DNA of 17,792 nt, from NCBI GenBank assembly GCA_026999335.1, contig JALTPW010000876.1, positions 1 to 17,792 of the forward strand. Reading direction: 5' to 3'. This document shows positions 13,028-17,792 of the stretch, one piece after another. Below the pieces are notes generated by a model. That model searched no databases, was not told where the DNA came from, and saw nothing but the letters and a program-made list of their open reading frames with translations. Source of the stretch: Chromatiales bacterium. GTDB lineage: Bacteria > Pseudomonadota > Gammaproteobacteria > SZUA-152. Within the stretch, counting starts at the first letter, position 1; each line of letters starts with the position of its first letter. Position numbers and translations under genes: made by a program.

Positions 13028-13798
13028 ATGGCAACACAGTGGATACGTCGATGGCTGTTGTTGACCTCGTTATTGCCTGCGTTATTGCTGACGGGCTGTG
13101 GCGCGCATATGCACCATGTCGTCGAACCCGGTGAAACCCTGTATTCTATTGGCTTTCTGTATGGTTACGACTATCGCAAGATCGCGCAGTGGAATGGTAT
13201 CCGTCCACCCTATGGCCTCAATGCCGGGCAGGTACTGCGTGTGGTGCCGCCGGAGGTTGGAACCCCTCCGCCCGGAGTACGGTCTAAACCGCCAAGACGT
13301 AAGCCGGCCCCGGTGGTGGATTCGGTAAAGGCGGGGCCTCGTGCGGTCGATAGGGCGGGAACCCCCGCAGTGACGCCCATTGCGCCGTTGCCGGTAACGC
13401 GCCCGAGTGTTGGTTTCTCCAAGAATCCACAGTGGCGGTGGCCAGTAAAAAGCCGCAAGGTTTTGCAGACATTTTCCGCCAATGACCCCGGCCGCAAGGG
13501 GCTCGACATTGCCGGACGGCGCGGCGACCCGGTGCACGCGGCGGCGGCGGGAAGAGTGGTTTATGCCGGCAGTGGACTTGTGAGATACGGTCAGCTTATT
13601 ATCATCAAGCACAATGAAAAATACCTTAGCGCATATGCGCATAACGATAAGTTGCGTGTCAAGGAAGGGGATGTGATAGGCGCCGGTCAACGGATTGCGG
13701 ATATGGGTAGTAGTGGCGCCCGGCGTCCCATGCTGCATTTCGAGATTCGTCGCAACGGCAAGCCCGTCAACCCCCTGCGCTACCTGCCCCAGCGCTGA
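13028..13798 (+). CDS. nlpD: NlpD-type LysM/M23 lipoprotein, amidase activator
   Basis: A 256-residue outer-membrane lipoprotein: signal peptide 1-23, lipobox L-T-G-C with Cys24, LysM peptidoglycan-binding domain (about 29-73), a Pro/Arg-rich linker (75-130), and a LytM/M23 domain (about 150-256). The domain is degenerate like E. coli NlpD. The first zinc His is replaced (RKGLDIAG, Lys157; Asp160 remains) and the HxH motif reads YAHND (203-207), while the final His237 stays. Such proteins do not cut peptidoglycan themselves but activate an amidase (AmiC in E. coli) during cell separation. It ends in the family-typical VNPLRYLPQR. In E. coli the main rpoS promoter lies inside nlpD, and the same order here suggests similar regulation. 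Confidence 0.92.
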   Translation: MATQWIRRWLLLTSLLPALLLTGCGAHMHHVVEPGETLYSIGFLYGYDYRKIAQWNGIRPPYGLNAGQVLRVVPPEVGTPPPGVRSKPPRRKPAPVVDSVKAGPRAVDRAGTPAVTPIAPLPVTRPSVGFSKNPQWRWPVKSRKVLQTFSANDPGRKGLDIAGRRGDPVHAAAAGRVVYAGSGLVRYGQLIIIKHNEKYLSAYAHNDKLRVKEGDVIGAGQRIADMGSSGARRPMLHFEIRRNGKPVNPLRYLPQR

Positions 13799-13825
13799 CC
13801 CGGCAATGCACTAGAAACGGAAACC

Positions 13826-14881
13826 ATGCGCAATAAAGAAGATGAAGAAATAAAGCCGAAAGTTCGCGAACTCATGGATGAAGAGATCGAGCTGGCGCCG
13901 ATGGATGAGATATTCACCGAAAATGTGAGTGTGGAAACGGCGGTTGCGGAAGAGGCGGGAGAACCCTTGCCGGAAACATTGCCGGTGGAGGACAAACCTG
14001 CTGTGCGTCAGGAGCGTCGCCGCGCGCAGCGCTCTGATCTCAGTGATCGTGATCTCGATGCCACCCGGCTCTATCTCGGTGAAATCGGCTTTTCCCCCCT
14101 GTTGAGTGCTGCAGAGGAAGTCACCATCGCGCGCCGTATCCAAAAGGGTGACCAGGATGCGCGTCGGCACATGATTGAGAGCAACCTGCGTCTGGTGGTA
14201 AAGATTGCGCGGCGTTATCTCAATCGCGGCCTGGCCCTGCTGGATCTCATCGAGGAGGGTAATCTGGGCCTGATCCGCGCGGTGGAAAAATTCGACCCCG
14301 AACGCGGTTTCCGCTTTTCGACCTACGCCACGTGGTGGATCCGCCAGACCATCGAACGTGGCATCATGAACCAGACCCGCACCATCCGCCTGCCCATTCA
14401 TGTGGTGAAAGAGATCAATGTCTACCTGCGTGCCGCCCGGCATTTGGCGCAGTCGCTGGATCACGAGCCACGGCCGGAAGAGATCGCGCAGATGCTCGAC
14501 AAGCCCATCGAGGATGTGAAACGCATGATGGGCCTCAATGAACGCGTGACTTCGGTGGATGTGCCGCTGGGCCGCGACAGTGACAAGACCCTCATCGACG
14601 CCATCCCCGACGAGTATAATCCCGACCCCTCCGTGCTGTTGCAGGACGAAGACATGCAGCAGTGCATCGAGTCATGGCTGGGCCAGCTTACCGCTAAACA
14701 GCGCGAGGTCGTGGAGCGGCGTTTCGGCCTGCGTGGGTTGGATGTGGCGACCCTGGAAGAGGTTGGCAATGCCCTTGGCGTGACCCGCGAGCGGGTGCGA
14801 CAGATTCAGATCGAGGCCCTCAAACGCCTGCGTGGCGTGATGGAGCGCGAGGGCTTTTCGGTGGATACGATACTCAAATGA
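13826..14881 (+). CDS. rpoS: RNA polymerase sigma factor RpoS (sigma-38)
   Basis: General stress and stationary-phase sigma factor. The 351 residues comprise an acidic N-terminal extension (1-70, about 20 residues longer than E. coli RpoS), region 1.2 (RLYLGEIGF, 81-89), region 2 including NLRLVVKIARRYLNRGLALL (120-139) and STYATWWIRQTIERGIMNQT (165-184), region 3, and region 4 with the helix-turn-helix end GVTRERVRQIQIEALKRLR (about 321-339). Lys195 in IHVVKEINVY lies where E. coli Lys173, needed for RssB-directed proteolysis, is found. That the same turnover pathway operates is an inference. It starts 27 bases after nlpD with only a weak ribosome site (ACGGAAA). Confidence 0.97.
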   Translation: MRNKEDEEIKPKVRELMDEEIELAPMDEIFTENVSVETAVAEEAGEPLPETLPVEDKPAVRQERRRAQRSDLSDRDLDATRLYLGEIGFSPLLSAAEEVTIARRIQKGDQDARRHMIESNLRLVVKIARRYLNRGLALLDLIEEGNLGLIRAVEKFDPERGFRFSTYATWWIRQTIERGIMNQTRTIRLPIHVVKEINVYLRAARHLAQSLDHEPRPEEIAQMLDKPIEDVKRMMGLNERVTSVDVPLGRDSDKTLIDAIPDEYNPDPSVLLQDEDMQQCIESWLGQLTAKQREVVERRFGLRGLDVATLEEVGNALGVTRERVRQIQIEALKRLRGVMEREGFSVDTILK

Positions 14882-14916
14882 TAGGACTGGGCGTACAGGA
14901 CTAAGCCAGCAAGCAG

Positions 14917-14942
14917 CCCGGGTTGAGCTTGCGAAACCCGGG
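14917..14942 (+). repeat. CCCGGGTT hairpin after rpoS (GTAGCC-family core)
   Basis: CCCGGGTT (14917-14924) pairs perfectly with AACCCGGG (14935-14942) around a 10-base loop. The string GGGTTGAGCTTGCGAAACCC is shared with the repeats at 6253-6282 and 6591-6620. It is 35 bases after the rpoS stop and may help end the transcript, though no T tract follows. Confidence 0.6.
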
Positions 14943-15070
14943 ATGTAGGTCGGAACGACTATTCGCAGTACTGGTCGGGAGGTGATAAATGTGAGGGGAG
15001 AGAGCTTGAAGATTGAGTTTTTTGCTACCCGCATCCTGTAGGCATAAGGGCGGTAGAGCCGTTTTTTAAA

Positions 15071-15339
15071 CCCAGCCCTGCCATGATTCCCGGCAATCCG
15101 CAATGTGGTGGAGTTTCACGCACCGCATCGATCGAACACCTGTCATCACCCGCGCCCAGAACGTGATAACGCCAACGATGCGGTTCGCTACCGCTCACCA
15201 GCATCCTACAGTGACGACAAAAACAACCGAAACAACTTGCTTTCATACGCACCGTCAACAACCCAGACAACAAGCGGCACGGATAAATCTGACCGCCTAA
15301 AGGCGGTGGTTTTAACCTTAAAACGAGACGAATAAAAAA
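15071..15339 (+). repeat. Dispersed ~265-bp repeat, copy B
   Basis: Inverted counterpart of 10340-10605, on the other side of the surE-rpoS block. It carries the same motifs in the same order, ending in ACCGCC-TAAA-GGCGGT (15292-15307) and GACGAATAAAAAA. The frame from 15105 to the TAA at 15333-15335 is open and keeps CHHPRPERDNANDAVRYRSP, corresponding to CHHPHPERDNTNDALRYRSP in copy A. Immediately after the repeat comes the PEP-CTERM terminator, whose T tract (minus strand) is supplied by the repeat's terminal A run. Confidence 0.75.
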
Positions 15340-15368
15340 CGGCCGCGATGCAGATAGCGAAGCGGCCG
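15334..15368 (-). terminator. Intrinsic terminator of the PEP-CTERM gene
   Basis: On the minus strand CGGCCGC (15368-15362) pairs with GCGGCCG (15346-15340) and is followed by TTTTTT (15339-15334). It starts about 15 bases beyond the stop codon. The U tract is formed by the end of the dispersed repeat. Confidence 0.8.
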
Positions 15369-15383
15369 CTTTGGACTTGCCGA

Positions 15384-16259
15384 TCAGGTACGACGACGGC
15401 GTGCGGCGCCTATCATGCCCAGCAGGCCCAGGCCCATCAGTGCCAGCGAGGCGGGTTCGGGTACGCTGGTGATGTCGGTGCTGACGTGCAGCTCATCGTT
15501 ACCGCAGGAGGGCAGCCAGTAGAATTCCTGCAGGGTGGCGCCACCAAAAACGCTGATATCCAGGGCCAGTTCGATGATGGCGTGCTCGGCAGTGACACTG
15601 TCGCGAGTGAAGATGAAGTCGGCTTCGCCCACTTGGCTGCTGCCGCCATTGATCTCGAACTGCACCGGCTGCTGGGGGGCAAGGGGATCGAGGATCCAGT
15701 CCACGTCTCTCCACACGGAGCCCACGGTCTGCGCGGCGGCGGTGTCGCTGCTGCCGGTGGTATAGCCGTTGCTGTTGACTGCATAGGTGGTGCCGGTGGC
15801 GCCCTCGGTGAGCGCATTGCCGGCACCGGATACGGCGCCGCCGCCCACTTCGATGCCGAAGGTGCCCATGCTGGTTTCGATGCGGATGTCACCCGGAGAA
15901 TACAGGCCCTTGCTGCCGGAAAAACCGTTGTCCGGGCGTTGGCCAGTAAGAATGGACAGGTACAGGGTAGAGCCCTGGGTCATGACACCCATGAATTCGC
16001 CGTCGTAGTTCTGGCCGCCGGAGTTGGGACCGAGGAACAGGTTATTGGTGGTGTCGTCAGTATCCTCGATCATGGAGCCGGCGAGATCACTGCGCAGGCC
16101 GCTGTAATCGGTACCGACGGGCTGTGCAGCGGTGCCGTCGGCGACGCTGATGCCCCAGTCGCTCAGGCTGCCGTCGATGATGATCGGGGCGGCATGGGCT
16201 GCGGGAAGGATAAGAAGGCTGGTAAGAACGGTGCTGCAATATAGCTTGGAGTATTTCAC
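15384..16259 (-). CDS. Secreted PEP-CTERM sorting-domain protein
   Basis: A 291-residue exported protein. The signal peptide is residues 1-23 (cleavage after AHA), and the mature start PIIIDGSLSDW is reminiscent of DOMON/CBM9-like beta-sandwich domains. It is rich in Gly, Ser, Asp and Thr. The C-terminus carries the sorting signal: VPEPAS at 266-271, a hydrophobic stretch (272-286) and RRRR at 287-290. In PEP-CTERM systems an exosortase processes such proteins, usually with exopolysaccharide production. No exosortase or EPS gene is in the window, so they must be elsewhere. The start is GTG with AGAGG 6 bases upstream. A sigma-54 promoter candidate lies about 75-90 bases upstream. The opposite-strand frame 15348-16244 is a shadow. 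The function of the main domain is unknown. Confidence 0.88.
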   Translation of the reverse strand: MKYSKLYCSTVLTSLLILPAAHAAPIIIDGSLSDWGISVADGTAAQPVGTDYSGLRSDLAGSMIEDTDDTTNNLFLGPNSGGQNYDGEFMGVMTQGSTLYLSILTGQRPDNGFSGSKGLYSPGDIRIETSMGTFGIEVGGGAVSGAGNALTEGATGTTYAVNSNGYTTGSSDTAAAQTVGSVWRDVDWILDPLAPQQPVQFEINGGSSQVGEADFIFTRDSVTAEHAIIELALDISVFGGATLQEFYWLPSCGNDELHVSTDITSVPEPASLALMGLGLLGMIGAARRRRT

Positions 16260-16265
16260 GATATA

Positions 16266-16270
16266 CCTCT
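16266..16270 (-). promoter_or_regulatory. Ribosome binding site of the PEP-CTERM gene (GTG start)
   Basis: AGAGG on the minus strand, 6 bases before the GTG at 16257-16259. The following signal peptide supports this start. Confidence 0.6.
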
Positions 16271-16333
16271 ACAACTCGGTAGGTGGGTGATTAATGCGGG
16301 TAATTCCGTATAGCGTTACGTTAACGTGACTTA

Positions 16334-16350
16334 AGCATAAATCATGCCTG
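16334..16350 (-). promoter_or_regulatory. Sigma-54 (RpoN) promoter candidate for the PEP-CTERM gene
   Basis: The minus strand reads CAGGCATGATTTATGCT. The invariant GG (16348-16347) and GC (16336-16335) are separated by exactly 10 bases, as required for -24/-12 promoters (consensus TGGCAYR-N4-TTGCW); mismatches are one base before GG and one before TGC. Transcription would start near 16323, where a perfect palindrome ACGTTAACGT (16318-16327) lies. Published work on PEP-CTERM systems links them to RpoN and the PrsK/PrsR regulators, which makes the assignment plausible. Confidence 0.55.
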
Positions 16351-16685
16351 ATATTTATTTTCCTTAATTAACAATATATTAGATGTGTTCTTGGTGGGGG
16401 CTGAGTTGGAGGCAGGGGTTATTGTAAGGTTTATCGACGGGCATTTATTGATAGGTTCGGGGGTTTTCCTGTAGATTTCTCGGATTTATCCCGTGCGCCT
16501 TGATATGGCGGGGGTTGGCGGCCGATCAGGGTGATCCAGGCCCTGTAAGAAATATCGACGCCCGGTAACAGGCTTGATACGTATCGTGGGGTAACCCTAC
16601 GGTCGAATTCCGCCTGTTTTCAGGTTATCTTCGCTTATGGGTGATGGGATAGATCGCCCGCTTTTCGGGACATGTTGCCGCAAAA

Positions 16686-16691
16686 TAGGAG
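16686..16691 (+). promoter_or_regulatory. Ribosome binding site deciding the haem monooxygenase-like start
   Basis: TAGGAG is 10 bases before ATG at 16702. The longer frame from 16672 would put this site inside the coding region, so 16702 is preferred. Confidence 0.7.
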
Positions 16692-16701
16692 AAAAACAAC
16701 A

Positions 16702-17013
16702 ATGTACGTGGTTGCCAATCGGGTGCCGGTCGCCAGTGGCTGGGAAGAGCGGTTCGAGGCGCGTTTTCGAGACCGTGTGGGGCAGGTGGACAAGCAACCG
16801 GGCTTTGTGCGCATGGATATTCTGCGCCCTGCCGACGAAGACAGTCCCTACGTGGTGTTAACTACCTGGGAGGACGAGGCTGCCTTCAACCACTGGGTTG
16901 GCAGCGAGGATTTCAAGCTAGCACACCAGAATCCGTTGCCCAAGGAGGCCTTCAGTGGCGAGGGACGTTTGGAGCGACACGATGTGGTGATTTCGGCCTG
17001 GCGGGAGAGCTGA
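16702..17013 (+). CDS. IsdG/HmoA-like antibiotic-biosynthesis-monooxygenase-fold protein
   Basis: A 103-residue protein with a single ABM-fold ferredoxin-like domain. Residues spaced like the IsdG-type haem-degrading triad are visible: Asn6 in MYVVANRV, Trp65 in FNHWVGS and His75 in KLAHQNP (S. aureus IsdG: Asn7, Trp66/67, His76/77). That supports haem binding and oxidative ring opening, releasing iron in the cytoplasm. Other ABM proteins have different roles, so activity is inferred. The start at 16702 is set by the ribosome site TAGGAG. The next gene begins one base after its TGA, so they form a two-gene unit with no obvious biochemical link. No haem uptake gene is nearby. Confidence 0.8.
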   Translation: MYVVANRVPVASGWEERFEARFRDRVGQVDKQPGFVRMDILRPADEDSPYVVLTTWEDEAAFNHWVGSEDFKLAHQNPLPKEAFSGEGRLERHDVVISAWRES

Positions 17014-17014
17014 A

Positions 17015-17686
17015 ATGATCGACTGGACACGCATCGATACCGTGCTGCTGGACATGGACGGTACCCTGCTGGATCTGCATTTCGACAACCATTTCTGGCA
17101 GGAACATATGCCTCGGCGTTATGCTGAATTACGCGAAACCAGTCTGGAGGCGGCGCGCAGTGAACTGCTGCTGCGTTATAAACAGGTCGAGGGCACCATG
17201 GATTGGTACTGTCTGGATTACTGGAGTAATGAGCTGGGCATGGATGTCGCGGCGCTGAAGCAGGAGGTGGATCACCTGATTGCCGTGCACCCCAATGTGG
17301 TGGTCTTTCTCGATGCGGTGCGGGATTCAGGCCGTCGCACGGTGCTGGTGACCAATGCACACATGAAGAGTTTGCAATTGAAGATGGATCGCACCCGGCT
17401 GGCGGGGCACCTCGATGCGGTTTTTTGCGCGCATGATTTTGGCCGGCCCAAGGAAGACCCGCAGTTCTGGGGATTGCTGAAGACCGCAGAACCCTTCGCG
17501 CCCGAGATGACGCTGCTGGTCGACGACAGCCTGCCGGTGCTGCGTTCGGCACAGGAGGCCGGCATCGGTCAGCTGCTGTGTGTGCACCGGCCGGACAGCC
17601 GGGCGCGGGACAAGGACGTGGGCGAGTTCACCGCCATCCGGGGGTTCCACGATATCATGCCGCCGCTGGAGGGGAAGGGCGCGTAG
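17015..17686 (+). CDS. yrfG: HAD-family GMP/IMP nucleotidase, YrfG type
   Basis: A 223-residue haloacid-dehalogenase phosphatase. Catalytic motifs: DMDGT (13-17, nucleophile Asp13 and acid/base Asp15), VTNA with Thr113, RPKEDP with Lys146, and VDDS with Asp170/Asp171. A helical cap lies between residues 20 and 85. The overall sequence, including LHFDNHFWQEHMP near 21-33, matches E. coli YrfG, a nucleotidase acting on GMP and IMP. The ATG follows the previous stop by one base. The stop is immediately followed by a strong hairpin. Confidence 0.9.
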   Translation: MIDWTRIDTVLLDMDGTLLDLHFDNHFWQEHMPRRYAELRETSLEAARSELLLRYKQVEGTMDWYCLDYWSNELGMDVAALKQEVDHLIAVHPNVVVFLDAVRDSGRRTVLVTNAHMKSLQLKMDRTRLAGHLDAVFCAHDFGRPKEDPQFWGLLKTAEPFAPEMTLLVDDSLPVLRSAQEAGIGQLLCVHRPDSRARDKDVGEFTAIRGFHDIMPPLEGKGA

Positions 17687-17688
17687 GA

Positions 17689-17709
17689 GCGGGCCATGCC
17701 CGCGATTTT
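17689..17709 (+). terminator. Hairpin/REP-like terminator after yrfG
   Basis: GCGGGC (17689-17694) and GCCCGC (17698-17703) form a perfect 6-bp stem around CAT, followed by GATTTT. It begins 2 bases after the stop codon and can end the transcript. The context TAGGAGCGGGCCATGCCCGC also matches a repeat type common in Pseudomonas and relatives, so it is probably a REP used as terminator. Confidence 0.6.
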
Positions 17710-17732
17710 ACCCCGGCCGGCCATAAAAGACC

Positions 17733-17765
17733 TTTGCCACAGAGGTGCAGAGGACACGGAGAAAG
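17733..17765. repeat. CCACAGAG/GGACACGGAG dispersed repeat, copy 3
   Basis: TTTGCCACAGAGGTGCAGAG followed by GACACGGAGAAAG. This is the best-preserved copy of the family also seen at 2971-3007 (inverted) and 12291-12404. It runs toward the window edge and may be truncated by it. Confidence 0.6.
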
Positions 17766-17792
17766 ACAATATTTTATTGTCCACACTAGGGG

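Larger units (their letters stand above)
14882..15383. other. Repeat-bearing gap between rpoS and the PEP-CTERM gene
   Basis: This 502-base gap has no credible gene. It holds a short GTAGCC-family core (14917-14942), dispersed repeat copy B (15071-15339) and the terminator of the minus-strand PEP-CTERM gene. The open frames at 15103-15300 and 15105-15335 lie within the repeat. Confidence 0.6.
16260..16701. other. Divergent regulatory gap between PEP-CTERM and hmo-like genes
   Basis: 442 bases without a gene between two divergently transcribed genes. The left part holds the PEP-CTERM ribosome site and sigma-54 candidate; the A+T-rich part at about 16345-16385 includes TTAATTAA and could bind activators. 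The right part should contain the promoter of the haem monooxygenase-like gene. I see only a weak candidate (TTGATA at about 16572) and no riboswitch. Confidence 0.5.

Noticed and set aside
15103..15300. 65-residue frame starting MWWSFTHRIDRT in repeat copy B
   Set aside because: It is also open in copy A, but its composition (Thr/Gln/Arg-rich) and lack of a ribosome site make it less protein-like than the alternative frame. Neither is annotated as a gene.
10340..15339. Diversity-generating retroelement template/variable pair
   Set aside because: The Asn-rich codons and downstream hairpin in the two repeats suggested it. However, differences between copies are not restricted to adenines and include several indels, and there is no reverse transcriptase in the window.
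15348..16244. 298-residue open frame on the plus strand opposite the PEP-CTERM gene
   Set aside because: It is a frame shadow. The minus-strand reading has a signal peptide, PEP-CTERM sorting signal, ribosome site and terminator; the plus reading has low-complexity Gly/Ala sequence and no family features.

Overview
The window reads as a gammaproteobacterial chromosome segment. The main evidence is the syntenic housekeeping run ispF, truD, surE, pcm, a YqaA-type gene, nlpD and rpoS, with RpoS and NlpD both of clear gammaproteobacterial type. A PEP-CTERM protein, an RoxA-like dihaem cytochrome and many short palindromic intergenic repeats suggest an environmental lineage, possibly Chromatiales-like. 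The exact taxon cannot be told from the sequence alone.

Layout. (1) Positions 1-3116 are A+T-richer and gene-poor. They hold one dihaem c-type lipoprotein of the RoxA/cytochrome c peroxidase superfamily, a possible decayed small lipoprotein frame, and a cluster of unrelated hairpins and REP-like repeats. (2) Positions 3117-7699 form a tightly packed plus-strand set: ZIP metal transporter, GcvR-like double-ACT protein, peptide deformylase, AlkD-type DNA glycosylase, ispF, then truD. The truD gene is separated from ispF by a nested palindromic/IS200-like mini-element. (3) Positions 7789-10289 are on the minus strand: a methyl-accepting chemotaxis protein behind a near-consensus flagellar sigma-28 promoter, and an Smr-domain protein. 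These two genes split the usual truD-surE adjacency. (4) Positions 10871-14881 hold surE, pcm, yqaA-like, nlpD and rpoS, the stationary-phase/stress block. (5) Positions 15384-16259 (minus) encode a secreted PEP-CTERM protein with its own terminator and a good sigma-54 promoter candidate. (6) Positions 16702-17686 hold an IsdG-like haem monooxygenase-type gene almost abutting a YrfG-type HAD nucleotidase.

Two roughly 265-bp homologous repeats lie in opposite orientation on either side of the surE-rpoS block (about 10340-10605 and 15071-15339). They share a hairpin and a conserved open frame. Other repeat families recur through the window: the GTAGCCTGGGTTGAGC palindrome at four sites in three intergenic gaps, a CCACAGAG/GGACACGGAG family at three loci, and TTTA-loop hairpins. 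I found no tRNA, rRNA, CRISPR array or complete transposase gene. The most interesting items are the paired frame-preserving repeats around the rpoS block, the nested mini-element between ispF and truD, the sigma-54 promoter of the PEP-CTERM gene, and a short promoter-like duplication that may mark where the mcp-smr block entered.
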